From positions 1,922,001 through 1,986,000 of the forward strand of contig NZ_CP019062.1 of the NCBI RefSeq assembly GCF_002951615.1: a stretch of DNA of 64,000 bases, given 5' to 3'. The notes below the pieces were generated by a model. The model worked only from the letters and a program-made list of their open reading frames with translations. It had not been told where the DNA came from and did not search any database. Positions within the stretch are counted from its first letter, which is position 1, and every line of letters starts with the position of its first letter. Below, piece by piece: positions 8,536-17,821 of this stretch. A program made the translations under genes and the position numbers. Origin of the DNA: Rahnella sikkimica. Its GTDB lineage: Bacteria > Pseudomonadota > Gammaproteobacteria > Enterobacterales > Enterobacteriaceae.

Positions 8536-9441
8536 TCAGTCGCGCAACCATTCCCGGTTCATCGTTTCCGTATCGCCCATGTATTCCAGCAGCCACGCCA
8601 GCGAAGGCGACGGATTGCTCTGATCCCACGTCAGGCAACACGGGCTGTCCGGAAAGGTATTTTCCAGCGACAGAACCTTCAATTTTTGCTGTTCAATCCA
8701 GGGCGTCACGCGGTGAACCGGCATCATTCCCACACATAAACCTTCGTTCAGACATTCCACCGCACACGTCCAGTCGGGAACCACCAGCCGCCGCTGGTTA
8801 TCCAGCGTCCAGGTATCGCGTTTCGGCAACGTCCGTGACGTATCTTCCAGACAAAGCGCCGGATAAGGCCGCAACTGATCGTCACTCAGTATTCCCGACG
8901 TCTGCGCCAGCGGATGTTGTGCGCTGACCACGCAATGCCAGTCCATAAAGCCCATATCCCGGAAACTGAACCGCCCTCCGACAGGAATAGCGCGCGTTGC
9001 CCCGATGGCGACATCGGCACGCCCGTCGACCAGCGCATCCCAGACACCGTTAAAGACTTCCGAATGAATGATGAGTTCGGTATCCGGGAAATGGCGGTAG
9101 AAATCCAGGACCAACCGCCGCGTCCGTGCAGGTTTAACGATACGGTCGACGGCCACCCGCAATTCACCGCGCCAGCCGTTCGCGACCTGCTGACACTGAC
9201 GACGGGTGGCTATCATTTTTTTTGTCAGAATCCGCGCTTCATCGACAAAAACCCTACCCGCAGGCGTCAGAACAACGTCGCGATGTCTGCGCTCAAACAG
9301 CGGAACGGCCAGCCATTGTTCAAGCTGGCGAACGGTATAGCTTATGGCAGAAGGAACCCGGTGCAAATCCTGCGCGGCAGCGCTGAAACTGCCAGTTCGT
9401 GCGACGGCGTCCACCACTTCAAGTGCATATTCTGACCACAT
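8536..9441 (-). CDS. punR: LysR-type regulator PunR (YdhB)
   Basis: A 301-residue LysR-family activator. The winged helix-turn-helix occupies residues 1-60 (SFSAAAQDLHRVPSAISYTVRQLE), followed by an effector-binding domain with a GATRAIPVGGRF segment typical of this subgroup. E. coli PunR activates the adjacent purine-nucleoside transporter gene punC, and the divergent arrangement with punC is kept here. The C-terminus is about nine residues shorter than in E. coli and ends MNREWLRD. Confidence 0.9.
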   Translation of the reverse strand: MWSEYALEVVDAVARTGSFSAAAQDLHRVPSAISYTVRQLEQWLAVPLFERRHRDVVLTPAGRVFVDEARILTKKMIATRRQCQQVANGWRGELRVAVDRIVKPARTRRLVLDFYRHFPDTELIIHSEVFNGVWDALVDGRADVAIGATRAIPVGGRFSFRDMGFMDWHCVVSAQHPLAQTSGILSDDQLRPYPALCLEDTSRTLPKRDTWTLDNQRRLVVPDWTCAVECLNEGLCVGMMPVHRVTPWIEQQKLKVLSLENTFPDSPCCLTWDQSNPSPSLAWLLEYMGDTETMNREWLRD

Positions 9442-9577
9442 CGTTTAGCCTTCAATTTTTTTGATAGCAGAACGCAAATATTAGCGTTTCACAAGCCCGT
9501 TATCAAAGCGTTAAACTCCGCATCCGATACGATTTCCACGTCAAATCATCTGCACTAAATAAATTAAAGAGACAATA

Positions 9578-10789
9578 ATGAAACCCTCTCCAGGATTTAT
9601 GCTCTATCTTGCCGGGCTGAGCATGCTCGGCTTTTTAGCGACTGATATGTACCTGCCGGCCTTCAGCGCTATGCAAACCAGCCTGATGACCAGCCCCGGC
9701 ATGATCAGCGCCAGCCTGAGTATTTTCCTGGGCGGCTTTGCCATCGGCCAGCTGTTGTGGGGGCCGTTGTCCGACAAGATTGGTCGTAAACCGGTATTGC
9801 TGATCGGATTAGCGCTTTTTGTCGTGGGTTGTCTGGGCGTACTGTGGGTTGAGAATGTCCGCGCTCTGCTGGCCCTGCGTTTCCTGCAAGCTGTCGGTGT
9901 CTGTGCCGCCGCCGTCACCTGGCAGGCGCTGGTGGTGGATCGCTTTTCTGCCGATGTCGCTAAAAAAACCTTTGCCAGTATTATGCCGCTGGTTGCGCTG
10001 TCCCCTGCTCTTGCACCTTTGCTGGGCGCATGGGTTCTCAATCATTTTGACTGGGAAGCGATTTTTGTTCTGCTGACCTGCGTAGCCGTTATCTTGCTTA
10101 TCACCACATTCACACTGCGCGAAAAGACACCAGAGGTTCAAGCTCCTGCTGATAAAGCCGGTTTCGCGAAGCTTCTCGCTTCACGGGTTTACAGCGGTAA
10201 CGTGATGATTTATGCCGCCTGCTCGGCCGGTTTTTTTGCGTGGCTGACCGGTTCCCCGTTTATTCTCAGCGACATGGGGTATTCGCCGGGCGTGATTGGT
10301 CTGAGCTATGTTCCGCAGACCATAGCCTTCCTGCTCGGCGGGTTCGGGTGTCGCTTACTGATCAGTAAAACCGATGGGAATAAGATCCTGCCGTGGCTAC
10401 TGGCAGGTTATGGCGTCAGTGTGGCAAGCCTGTTCGGCGTGGCTATATTTACTGATGCAGGACTTGTGAGCCTCTTAATTCCTTTCTGTTTAATGGCTCT
10501 GGTGAATGGCGCGATATATCCGATTGTTGTCGCAAACGCATTAATGCCATTTCCTGCTAATACAGGCAAGGCGGCGGCGTTGCAAAATACCCTGCAGTTG
10601 GGGCTGTGTTTCCTCGCAAGTCTTCTGGTTTCCGCATTTATTGTGCAACCGTTAATGGCGACAGTCACCACGATGCTGTCTACACTATTGTTGGTCGTTT
10701 TAGGCCGCTGGTTGTCAATGCGTCAGGAAGAGGGGCAATTCGGGGAGAACGAACCGGAGCAAAAAACGCAGACACGCCACGCGAATTAA
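9578..10789 (+). CDS. punC: Purine nucleoside transporter PunC (YdhC), MFS
   Basis: A 403-residue Bcr/CflA-type major facilitator with twelve hydrophobic segments. The loop 2-3 signature [16 protein letters not shown] is clear, as is [11 protein letters not shown] in helix 1. E. coli YdhC (403 residues) was renamed PunC for adenosine/inosine uptake; older annotation calls it a multidrug or arabinose exporter. It is divergent from punR over a 136-base region that should hold the PunR site and both promoters. A ribosome binding site AAGAGAC precedes the ATG. Confidence 0.9.
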   Translation: MKPSPGFMLYLAGLSMLGFLATDMYLPAFSAMQTSLMTSPGMISASLSIFLGGFAIGQLLWGPLSDKIGRKPVLLIGLALFVVGCLGVLWVENVRALLALRFLQAVGVCAAAVTWQALVVDRFSADVAKKTFASIMPLVALSPALAPLLGAWVLNHFDWEAIFVLLTCVAVILLITTFTLREKTPEVQAPADKAGFAKLLASRVYSGNVMIYAACSAGFFAWLTGSPFILSDMGYSPGVIGLSYVPQTIAFLLGGFGCRLLISKTDGNKILPWLLAGYGVSVASLFGVAIFTDAGLVSLLIPFCLMALVNGAIYPIVVANALMPFPANTGKAAALQNTLQLGLCFLASLLVSAFIVQPLMATVTTMLSTLLLVVLGRWLSMRQEEGQFGENEPEQKTQTRHAN

Positions 10790-10851
10790 TAGTAATAATG
10801 ACCTTAAGTTACAATCACTTAATGGACATCTATATTCGTAGCGATTAACTA

Positions 10852-10880
10852 TTGAGAATGCCTGCGAGCGAGCCTATACT
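10852..10880 (+). promoter_or_regulatory. Probable distal cfa promoter
   Basis: -35 TTGAGA and -10 TATACT separated by exactly 17 bases, with a C just before the -10. Transcription would start near 10887 and leave a leader of about 265 nt before cfa. E. coli cfa also has a distal promoter with a long leader that is the target of the small RNA RydC. Confidence 0.6.
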
Positions 10881-11150
10881 CAACAAAACCCAATAAAATA
10901 GCATTTTTACAATACTTTTATTACAACCTTAGCGTCGGCGCGAGGATCGCGTCACACTATTTTTTCTGGTTTATGTTTCAAGGATGATTTTCCTGCATAC
11001 ACTTTGTGTGCGGGTGTTCTTCTAAATTTCCTCTATTGGTGTCGAATATCAGACGTGGCGCAAGTCGTCTGTTCTCATAAAGACCTGCACAAATTGCCTT
11101 TGCTTTTCCCGGCAGGTTAATAAGTCAGAAGAGAAAGTGATGGAGAAGCT

Positions 11151-12302
11151 ATGAGTTCATCGTGTATTGAAGACCAAAGCATTCAGGACAATCAGTGGTA
11201 TCGGATAGTCAGTGAAATGCTGGCTATGGCAGACATCCAGGTTAACGGTAGTCGCCCTTTCGACCTTAAAGTAAAAAACACTGACTTTTTCAAGCGTGTT
11301 TTACAGGAAGGTTCTTTGGGTCTGGGTGAAAGTTATATGGATGGTTGGTGGGAATGCGAACGGCTTGATGTATTTTTCCAACGTGTTCTCCGTGCAGGTT
11401 TGGAAAGTAAACTCCCCCACCATTTCAAAGACACACTGCGCATCGCAGCCGCGCGCCTCACCAATCTGCAATCCCGCAAGCGGGCGTGGATCGTCGGGAA
11501 AGAACATTACGATTTAGGTAATGATTTATTCACCCTGATGCTCGACCCTTATATGCAATATTCCTGTGGCTACTGGAAAGACGCCACCACGCTTGAAGAA
11601 GCGCAGGAAGCCAAACTCAAGATGATTTGCGATAAGCTGCAACTGAAACCGGGCCTGCGTTTGCTCGATATCGGCTGTGGCTGGGGCGGATTATCGGAGT
11701 TTGCGGCCCGCAATTATGGCGTCAGCGTCGTCGGCGTCACCATTTCAGCCGAGCAACAGAAACTGGCTCAGAAACGCTGCGAAGGGTTAGACGTCACCAT
11801 TCTGTTGAAAGATTACCGCGATCTTAACGATCAGTTCGATCGCGTTGTTTCTGTCGGTATGTTCGAACATGTGGGTCCAAAAAATTATGAGACCTACTTT
11901 AATGTCGCCAGACGCAATATCAAACCTGACGGTATTTTCCTGCTGCACACCATCGGTTCAAACAAAACAGATCTTAGCGTCGATCCGTGGATTGATAAGT
12001 ACATCTTCCCGAATGGTTGTCTGCCGTCTGTTCAGCAAATTGCAAAAAACAGTGAGTCTTTGTTTGTGATGGAAGACTGGCACAACATCGGCGCAGATTA
12101 TGATCGTACGCTGATGGCCTGGAACGAGCGTTTCCAGAAACACTGGCCTGAACTGGCGGAACGTTACGGCGACCGTTTCCATCGAATGTTCACGTACTAT
12201 CTGAATGCCTGCGCGGGTGCTTTCAGAGCACGTGATATCCAGCTCTGGCAAGTCGTGTTCAGCCCTGAAGGTGTGGATGGCGGGATACGCGTTCCGCGTT
12301 AA
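11151..12302 (+). CDS. cfa: Cyclopropane-fatty-acyl-phospholipid synthase
   Basis: Transfers a methylene from S-adenosylmethionine to the double bond of membrane lipid acyl chains, giving cyclopropane fatty acids in stationary phase and acid stress. The protein has 383 residues (E. coli 382). The SAM-binding loop LLDIGCGWGG is at 171-180 and the active-site Cys is in YSCGYW (C139). The C-terminal domain ends QLWQVVFSPEGVDGG. The 361-base upstream region is long, holds a good promoter near 10860, and suggests post-transcriptional control. The ribosome binding site GGAGAAG is directly upstream. Confidence 0.98.
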   Translation: MSSSCIEDQSIQDNQWYRIVSEMLAMADIQVNGSRPFDLKVKNTDFFKRVLQEGSLGLGESYMDGWWECERLDVFFQRVLRAGLESKLPHHFKDTLRIAAARLTNLQSRKRAWIVGKEHYDLGNDLFTLMLDPYMQYSCGYWKDATTLEEAQEAKLKMICDKLQLKPGLRLLDIGCGWGGLSEFAARNYGVSVVGVTISAEQQKLAQKRCEGLDVTILLKDYRDLNDQFDRVVSVGMFEHVGPKNYETYFNVARRNIKPDGIFLLHTIGSNKTDLSVDPWIDKYIFPNGCLPSVQQIAKNSESLFVMEDWHNIGADYDRTLMAWNERFQKHWPELAERYGDRFHRMFTYYLNACAGAFRARDIQLWQVVFSPEGVDGGIRVPR

Positions 12303-12333
12303 TTCGCGCAAGTGTTTCGCCGTGCCATAAAAG

Positions 12334-12366
12334 AAAAACCGGACGTGAATGTCCGGTTTTTCTTTT
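12334..12366. terminator. Bidirectional terminator between cfa and ribC
   Basis: Perfect 11-bp stem AAAAACCGGAC / GTCCGGTTTTT with loop GTGAAT-type bases and T runs on both strands. Confidence 0.9.
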
Positions 12367-12397
12367 CTTTCTATTTATAAATCCGCTGCTGAAAAAT

Positions 12398-13051
12398 TTA
12401 CTCGGACTTTTCAATCATCGCTTGCGCAGTGGCGATTGCGGCTTCGCGGCTGGCAAGTACGCGTTCAACCGTGTCAACGATAGCCTGCGTTTGCGGATCA
12501 ATCTCAATATTAATTTTATCACCAAGACGCTTAGTCCCTAACGTGGTTCTTTGCAGTGTCTCAGGAATTAAATGCACACAAAAACGGGTGCGGGTGACTT
12601 CGCCGATGGTCAGGCTTATACCATCAATTCCGATATATCCTTTATGTAAGACATATTTCATTAAATCTTCATGTGGCATACGGAACCAGATTTGACGGTT
12701 ATTTTCTGACGTCAAAATCTTCGCCACTTCGGCAGTACAAATAATATGCCCGGACATTAAATGCCCGCCAATTTCGTCATTAAAACGAGCGGCGCGTTCC
12801 AGATTAACCTGATCGCCGACGTTAAGATCGCCAAGGTTAGTCAGGCGCAGAGTTTCTTTCATCAGATCGAAACTGACTAAATCCCCGTTCACTTCTGTCA
12901 CCGTCAGACAACAACCGTTGTGTGAAACAGACGCCCCCAACTCGAGGTTATCAAGCATATCCTCAGGCAGGCGAACGACATGGGTACGAAAATTCGGTTT
13001 TTCGTCAATGGACACAACCGTTCCGGTTCCCTGAACTATTCCGGTAAACAT
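12398..13051 (-). CDS. ribC: Riboflavin synthase, alpha subunit
   Basis: Dismutates two 6,7-dimethyl-8-ribityllumazine molecules to riboflavin. It has 217 residues, with the canonical start [10 protein letters not shown] and two tandem lumazine-binding barrels (about 1-97 and 98-200). The second repeat starts near GGHLMSGHI. The gene is ribC in E. coli K-12 but ribE in Bacillus naming. It is divergent from mdtK, as in E. coli. The 254-base divergent gap shows no FMN riboswitch, consistent with constitutive expression in enterobacteria. Confidence 0.96.
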   Translation of the reverse strand: MFTGIVQGTGTVVSIDEKPNFRTHVVRLPEDMLDNLELGASVSHNGCCLTVTEVNGDLVSFDLMKETLRLTNLGDLNVGDQVNLERAARFNDEIGGHLMSGHIICTAEVAKILTSENNRQIWFRMPHEDLMKYVLHKGYIGIDGISLTIGEVTRTRFCVHLIPETLQRTTLGTKRLGDKINIEIDPQTQAIVDTVERVLASREAAIATAQAMIEKSE

Positions 13052-13305
13052 AGCCTTTTCCTCAATGTTTAAATCTGCGGTATTAAGACGACACTCCGGT
13101 CAGTTTGCCGCAGAATTAATTGAAAGCCAAATCCCCGCGGCCAAAAATAGTCTCGTATTGACCAATTTCATTATTTAACGGGTCATTAACAGCATTGTTT
13201 GCTTAAAAATATTGAAGATGTACAATCTTGTGGCTATTTTCCACTCTTTAATGCCGCCGCGCGTGGCGTTTTTTATTCAATATAATCAACAAAAAAGGTG
13301 TATCA

Positions 13306-14679
13306 GTGCAGAAGTACCTTGCAGAGGCGCGGGTTTTATTGGCGCTTGCGATCCCGGTCATCCTTGCACAAGTCGCTCAGACTTCCATGGGCGTGGTGGA
13401 TACCATTATGGCCGGTTCGGTCAGCGCTACCGATATGGCTGCGGTTGCCGTCGGGACCTCAATCTGGCTGCCCGCGATTTTATTCGGCCACGGTCTGTTA
13501 CTTTCTCTGACGCCCATCATCGCGCATCTGAACGGTGCCGGACGCCGGGATAAAATTGGCCATCAGGTCCAGCAGGGATTCTGGCTGGCTTCCGGCGTTT
13601 CCGTGCTGATCATTGCCGTCTTGTATCAATGCGACCATCTTATTGGCCTGATGCACAATATCGATCCTGAGCTGAAAGAAAAAGCCGTCGGGTATTTGCA
13701 CGCGATTATGTGGGGCGCGCCGGGCTACCTGTATTTCCAGGTATTGCGCGATCAGTGTGAAGGGCTGTCAAAAACCAAACCCGGCATGGTGTTCGGTTTT
13801 ATCGGGCTGCTGGTGAATATCCCGGTTAACTACATTTTCATCTACGGAAAATTCGGCGCACCGGCGCTGGGCGGTGTGGGCTGCGGCGTGGCGACGGGAA
13901 CGGTTTACTGGGTCATGTTCTTTATGATGCGGTTTTATGTGCGCCGTAATTATACGATGCGCGACATCGTCGCCCCTTCGCGTTTTGCAAAACCTGACTG
14001 GCCAACGCTGCGCCGTTTGATCCAGCTCGGAATGCCGATTGCGCTGGCGCTGTTCTTCGAAGTGACCCTGTTTGCCATCGTCGCACTGCTGGTTTCACCG
14101 TTAGGTATTGTAGCCGTCGCCAGCCATCAAATCGCGCTTAACGTCGGCTCACTGATGTTCGTTATTCCGCTTTCGCTCGGCGTTGCGGCGACAATCCGTG
14201 TGGGCTCACGCCTGGGCGAATCGTCGGTGGAAGGTGCCAAAGTGGCGGCTTACACCAGCATTATGACCGGCATTTTGATGGCCTGTTGCACGAGCCTGAC
14301 CGCCATCATTTTCCGTGAACACATTGCGTCACTTTATAATGACAATATGGAAGTGGTGACACTGGCGTCTCATCTGCTGATATTTGCTGCGCTGTTCCAG
14401 ATTTCAGATGCGGTTCAGGTAATAGGCAGTGGCGTACTGCGCGGATACAAAGATACGCGTTCTATCTTCTATATTACGTTTGTCGCGTATTGGGTGCTGG
14501 GATTGCCAGTGGGCTATGTTCTCGGGTTGACAGATCTGCTGGTGCCGCAAATGGGGCCAAGCGGATTCTGGTGCGGATTTATCCTTGGGCTGACTTTTGC
14601 CGCTGTGATGATGACATTCCGTATGCGCTGGCTGCAAAAACAACCCTCTTTTACTATTTTGCAAAAAGCAGGCCGTTGA
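13306..14679 (+). CDS. mdtK: Multidrug efflux protein MdtK (MATE family)
   Basis: A 457-residue Na+/H+-coupled multidrug antiporter with twelve membrane helices, equal in length to E. coli MdtK (NorM). It begins at GTG (position 13306) with AAGG upstream; the translation [19 protein letters not shown] aligns with E. coli from its first residue. MATE hallmarks include GVVDTIMAG in helix 1 and [12 protein letters not shown] in the C-terminal half. It exports fluoroquinolones and cationic dyes in studied species. E. coli ydhQ, normally next, is absent here. Confidence 0.96.
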   Translation: MQKYLAEARVLLALAIPVILAQVAQTSMGVVDTIMAGSVSATDMAAVAVGTSIWLPAILFGHGLLLSLTPIIAHLNGAGRRDKIGHQVQQGFWLASGVSVLIIAVLYQCDHLIGLMHNIDPELKEKAVGYLHAIMWGAPGYLYFQVLRDQCEGLSKTKPGMVFGFIGLLVNIPVNYIFIYGKFGAPALGGVGCGVATGTVYWVMFFMMRFYVRRNYTMRDIVAPSRFAKPDWPTLRRLIQLGMPIALALFFEVTLFAIVALLVSPLGIVAVASHQIALNVGSLMFVIPLSLGVAATIRVGSRLGESSVEGAKVAAYTSIMTGILMACCTSLTAIIFREHIASLYNDNMEVVTLASHLLIFAALFQISDAVQVIGSGVLRGYKDTRSIFYITFVAYWVLGLPVGYVLGLTDLLVPQMGPSGFWCGFILGLTFAAVMMTFRMRWLQKQPSFTILQKAGR

Positions 14680-14840
14680 TCGGATTTAAAATCCGGCAGT
14701 TTGAAATTCCGCGTGCTGAAAAGTGGCTGCTGGACGCGGAAAATTTCGTCATCCGCCCGGCCGTTATGCCTAAAAAAACAACGCAATGCGCATTAGCTCG
14801 GCGATCACTCACAATATGACAGGAAAATGTCTTTTTTCCC

Positions 14841-14869
14841 TTGCCAGCCTTCAGAGAGGTCGTTAATAT
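14841..14869 (+). promoter_or_regulatory. Promoter of the tRNA-Val pair
   Basis: -35 TTGCCA and -10 TAATAT with a 17-base spacer, followed by a GC-rich discriminator (CGTCCCCG) as in stringently controlled tRNA promoters. The first tRNA starts 43 bases downstream. Confidence 0.7.
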
Positions 14870-14911
14870 TCGTCCCCGTCGCCAACACTGGCTGACACCG
14901 AAGAAAACGAT

Positions 14912-14988
14912 GCGTCCGTAGCTCAGTTGGTTAGAGCACCACCTTGACATGGTGGGGGTCGGTGGTTCGAGTCCACTCGGACGCACCA
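14912..14988 (+). tRNA. valV: tRNA-Val (anticodon GAC)
   Basis: 77 bases including an encoded CCA. The acceptor stem GCGTCCG pairs with CGGACGC, the anticodon loop is CTTGACATG with GAC, and the T-loop is GGTTCGAGTCC. It is the first of two identical copies; position between mdtK and pykF matches E. coli valV-valW. Confidence 0.97.
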
Positions 14989-15018
14989 TTCTTTAAAAGC
15001 TTTACCGTTGCACATTGT

Positions 15019-15095
15019 GCGTCCGTAGCTCAGTTGGTTAGAGCACCACCTTGACATGGTGGGGGTCGGTGGTTCGAGTCCACTCGGACGCACCA
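15019..15095 (+). tRNA. valW: tRNA-Val (anticodon GAC), second copy
   Basis: Identical over all 77 bases to the copy at 14912-14988, after a 30-base spacer. Both are probably processed from one transcript. Confidence 0.97.
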
Positions 15096-15397
15096 AAGCA
15101 ACGTTCATTCTCCTTCCCTGTTTTACAATTCCCTGAAGTCTTCCAGAATCTGAAAAATCCGATGACACGCTTTCGCCTGTGAGCTTTTCTTATTTCCAAT
15201 CGCGCTGACGTCATCCGTTTGTATTTTTTTAAGATTATTTCTCAAATGTGGCATTTTCGAAGGTACCGTGACGAAACTGTTATACCTTCTGATTTTTACT
15301 CTGCCCGCTTTGGATAATTGCGCAACAAAGCTCTGTCATCTGCCCTAAGCTTGCGCAGCATCACGTTTTTTATTTGGTTTCCCACCGCGTTCCCCTC
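15096..15397. other. Intergenic region after valW
   Basis: About 300 bases between the tRNA pair and the pykF promoter. I see no gene, no clear terminator for the tRNA transcript, and only short AT-rich stretches. Confidence 0.4.
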
Positions 15398-15403
15398 TAT
15401 AAT
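15374..15403 (+). promoter_or_regulatory. pykF promoter
   Basis: Consensus -10 TATAAT at 15398-15403 with TTGGTT 18 bases upstream. The predicted start near 15410 leaves a leader of about 250 nt. Confidence 0.65.
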
Positions 15404-15421
15404 ACGCATCGTCTCTTCGAT

Positions 15422-15433
15422 TGAATGGTTTCA
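15422..15433 (+). promoter_or_regulatory. Cra (FruR) operator of pykF
   Basis: TGAATGGTTTCA fits the Cra half-palindrome TGAATC/GATTCA pattern and lies about 12 bases downstream of the predicted transcription start. Cra represses pykF in E. coli from a site in this position. Confidence 0.7.
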
Positions 15434-15662
15434 GCCCCTTGATCTGTCGATATCGCACTTATAAAAGCGTGACCACTCCAGTAGCGATGATAAATCGCAC
15501 AAATCGCTATGCTTTGGCTGAACTTACTACACCATTCCTTTCACAGTCTTCTACGCTTAGTAATGATTTGATTCAACCAGGCAACACCTCAATTCCGCGC
15601 GGGCAGCGATGCTGTCAGGCAAACACTTTTCCATTCCATCACAACTTGTAGATAAAATCGTC

Positions 15663-17075
15663 ATGAAAAAGACCAAAATTGTTTGTACCATCGGGCCGAA
15701 AACCGAATCCGAAGAAATGCTGACCAAACTGCTTGATGCAGGCATGAACGTTATGCGTCTGAACTTCTCTCACGGTGATTACGAAGAGCACGGTCAGCGC
15801 ATCCAAAACATCCGCAACGTTATGGCTAAAACCGGTCATAAAGCCGCAATCCTGCTTGACACCAAAGGTCCTGAAATCCGTACCATGAAACTGGAAGGCG
15901 GCAAAGACGCTTCCCTGGTTGCGGGGCAGACCTACACCTTCACCACCGATCAGAGCGTTATTGGTAACACTGAACGCGTTGCGGTGACCTATCAGGGTTT
16001 CGCTGCTGACCTTAAAATTGGCAACACCATTCTGGTCGACGATGGTCTGATCGGCATGGAAGTCACTAACGTCACTGAAACTGAAGTGACCTGTAAAGTG
16101 CTGAACAACGGCGACCTGGGCGAAAACAAAGGCGTTAACCTGCCGGGCGTTTCTATCGCACTGCCAGCACTGGCTGAAAAAGACAAGCGTGACCTGATCT
16201 TCGGTTGCGAGCAAGGCGTTGATTTCGTTGCGGCTTCTTTCATCCGTAAACGTTCTGACGTTCTGGAAATTCGTGAACACCTGAAAGCACACGGTGGCGA
16301 ACACATCCAGATCATCTCCAAAATCGAAAACCAGGAAGGCCTGAACAACTTCGACGAAATCCTCGAAGCCTCAGACGGCATCATGGTTGCTCGTGGTGAC
16401 CTCGGCGTTGAAATCCCTGTCGAAGAAGTTATCTTCGCGCAGAAGATGATGATTGAAAAATGTAACCGCGCACGCAAAGTGGTCATCACCGCAACGCAAA
16501 TGCTCGATTCCATGATCAAAAACCCGCGCCCTACCCGTGCAGAAGCTGGCGACGTCGCTAACGCCATCATCGATGGCACCGATGCTGTCATGCTGTCTGG
16601 TGAAAGTGCGAAAGGCAAATATCCGCTGGAAGCTGTGACCATCATGGCCACCATCTGCGACCGTACTGACCGCGTAATGCAAAGCCGTATCGATGGTCAG
16701 AATGATAACCGCAAACTGCGTATCACCGAAGCTGTTTGCCGTGGCGCGGTAGAAACTTCAGAAAAACTGGATGCACAGTTGATCGTTGTTGCAACTAGCG
16801 GTGGTAAATCTGCTATAGCTGTGCGTAAATACTTCCCGCACGCCACAATCCTGGCTCTGACCACCAATGAAATCACTGCACGTCAGCTGATCCTCACCAA
16901 AGGTGTTGTCACTCAGCTGGTGAACGAAATCGCTTCTACAGATGATTTCTACCGTATCGGTAAAGAAGCGGCGATCGAAAGCGGTCTGGCCCAAAAAGGC
17001 GATATCGTTGTGATGGTTTCTGGCGCGCTGGTACAAAGCGGCACAACCAATACTTCTTCGGTGCATGTTGTTTAA
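15663..17075 (+). CDS. pykF: Pyruvate kinase I
   Basis: Converts phosphoenolpyruvate and ADP to pyruvate and ATP in glycolysis; the type I enzyme is activated by fructose-1,6-bisphosphate. It has 470 residues, the same as E. coli PykF. The N-terminus [19 protein letters not shown], the Mg/PEP site [10 protein letters not shown] and the TATQMLDSM motif are all present. The frame is open upstream to 15609, but the start at 15663 matches the family. The region upstream has a consensus promoter and a Cra box. It pairs functionally with ppsA at 31-33 kb, which carries out the reverse flux. Confidence 0.98.
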   Translation: MKKTKIVCTIGPKTESEEMLTKLLDAGMNVMRLNFSHGDYEEHGQRIQNIRNVMAKTGHKAAILLDTKGPEIRTMKLEGGKDASLVAGQTYTFTTDQSVIGNTERVAVTYQGFAADLKIGNTILVDDGLIGMEVTNVTETEVTCKVLNNGDLGENKGVNLPGVSIALPALAEKDKRDLIFGCEQGVDFVAASFIRKRSDVLEIREHLKAHGGEHIQIISKIENQEGLNNFDEILEASDGIMVARGDLGVEIPVEEVIFAQKMMIEKCNRARKVVITATQMLDSMIKNPRPTRAEAGDVANAIIDGTDAVMLSGESAKGKYPLEAVTIMATICDRTDRVMQSRIDGQNDNRKLRITEAVCRGAVETSEKLDAQLIVVATSGGKSAIAVRKYFPHATILALTTNEITARQLILTKGVVTQLVNEIASTDDFYRIGKEAAIESGLAQKGDIVVMVSGALVQSGTTNTSSVHVV

Positions 17076-17102
17076 TTAAAAACGTGACCAAAGGCATTAA
17101 TG

Positions 17103-17133
17103 GACGCTTCATAATGTAGCGTCTGTTTCTTCA
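17103..17133 (+). terminator. Possible pykF terminator
   Basis: Stem GACGCT / AGCGTC with a nine-base loop and a weak T tract (TGTTTCTTC). Confidence 0.5.
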
Positions 17134-17295
17134 AAAAAGCTCTTTTTACTTAAAATGCACGAAAAGCACTAGCTGCAAAAGTGGGATAATTCCCATGGAA
17201 TAAGGCTGTTTTCGCTGCAATTTTTAACTTTTTCGTAAAAAAAGATGCTTCTTTGAGCGAACAATCAAAATATAGCGTTTACCGGCAAAAAATTA

Positions 17296-17325
17296 TTCTC
17301 ATTAGAAAATAGTTTGTGTAATACT
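17296..17325 (+). promoter_or_regulatory. lpp promoter
   Basis: -10 TAATACT at 17319-17325 and -35 TTCTCA at 17296-17301. The -10 and the following leader (GTAACGCTACATGGAGATTA, then TCTAGAGGG) are almost identical to the very strong E. coli lpp promoter and leader. Confidence 0.8.
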
Positions 17326-17368
17326 TGTAACGCTACATGGAGATTAACTTAATCTAGAGGGTTTTATA

Positions 17369-17605
17369 ATGAATCGCACTAAACTGGTACTGGGCGCTGT
17401 AATCCTGGCTTCAACTATGCTGGCTGGTTGTTCAAGCAACGCTAAAATCGATCAACTGTCTTCAGACGTTTCTACTCTGAACTCTAAAGTTGACCAACTG
17501 AGCAACGACGTGAACGCAATCCGTTCTGACGTTCAAGCAGCTAAAGAAGACGCAGCTCGCGCTAACCAACGTCTTGACAACCAAGCTCACGCTTACAAGA
17601 AGTAA
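17369..17605 (+). CDS. lpp: Major outer membrane (Braun) lipoprotein Lpp
   Basis: A 78-residue precursor that matures to a trimeric coiled-coil lipoprotein. The signal peptide ends with lipobox LAGC and C21 is the lipidated residue. Heptad repeats follow ([19 protein letters not shown]), and the C-terminal K78 is the residue attached to peptidoglycan by L,D-transpeptidases. The next gene encodes such an enzyme (LdtE). The strong leader and ribosome binding site AGAGGG fit very high expression. The codon choice is highly biased, typical of one of the most abundant proteins. Confidence 0.99.
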   Translation: MNRTKLVLGAVILASTMLAGCSSNAKIDQLSSDVSTLNSKVDQLSNDVNAIRSDVQAAKEDAARANQRLDNQAHAYKK

Positions 17606-17623
17606 TATTTACTTCTCTAGTTC

Positions 17624-17652
17624 AATGGCGCACTCAGTGCGCCATTTTTTTT
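17624..17652 (+). terminator. lpp terminator
   Basis: Stem AATGGCGCAC / GTGCGCCATT with loop TCA, followed by eight T. Confidence 0.92.
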
Positions 17653-17762
17653 GCCTGTCATTCCGTCCGCTCCCCAATCTGCTTTTTCGTTTCCTGAACA
17701 CTCACTCCTGCGCGCTTGCCCATTTTAAACGTTCTGCCCAACCTCCTGAGCTTCAGAAACAA

Positions 17763-17787
17763 TAAAGGAGCCGCACCGGCTCCTTTA
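17763..17787 (-). terminator. ldtE terminator
   Basis: Stem AAAGGAGCC / GGCTCCTTT with a five-base loop; read on the minus strand it is followed by TTTATTG. It is placed downstream of the ldtE stop. Confidence 0.65.
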
Positions 17788-17821
17788 GGGAAAATCGCGT
17801 CTAAAACGTTTCTGAATAGCG

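Noticed and set aside
13052..13305. FMN riboswitch between ribC and mdtK
   Set aside because: The conserved FMN-element core is not visible; enterobacteria carry it at ribB, not at ribC.
14912..15095. Direct repeat of 77 bases, possibly a mobile element or CRISPR-like unit
   Set aside because: Both units fold as complete tRNA-Val; only two copies with a 30-base spacer.
14654..15168. Two short minus-strand frames sharing a repeated peptide (VRPSGLEPPTPTMSRW)
   Set aside because: They are translations across the two identical tRNA-Val genes, a common false annotation.
15639..16654. Two long minus-strand frames over pykF
   Set aside because: Produced by the strong codon bias of pykF; no independent gene signals.
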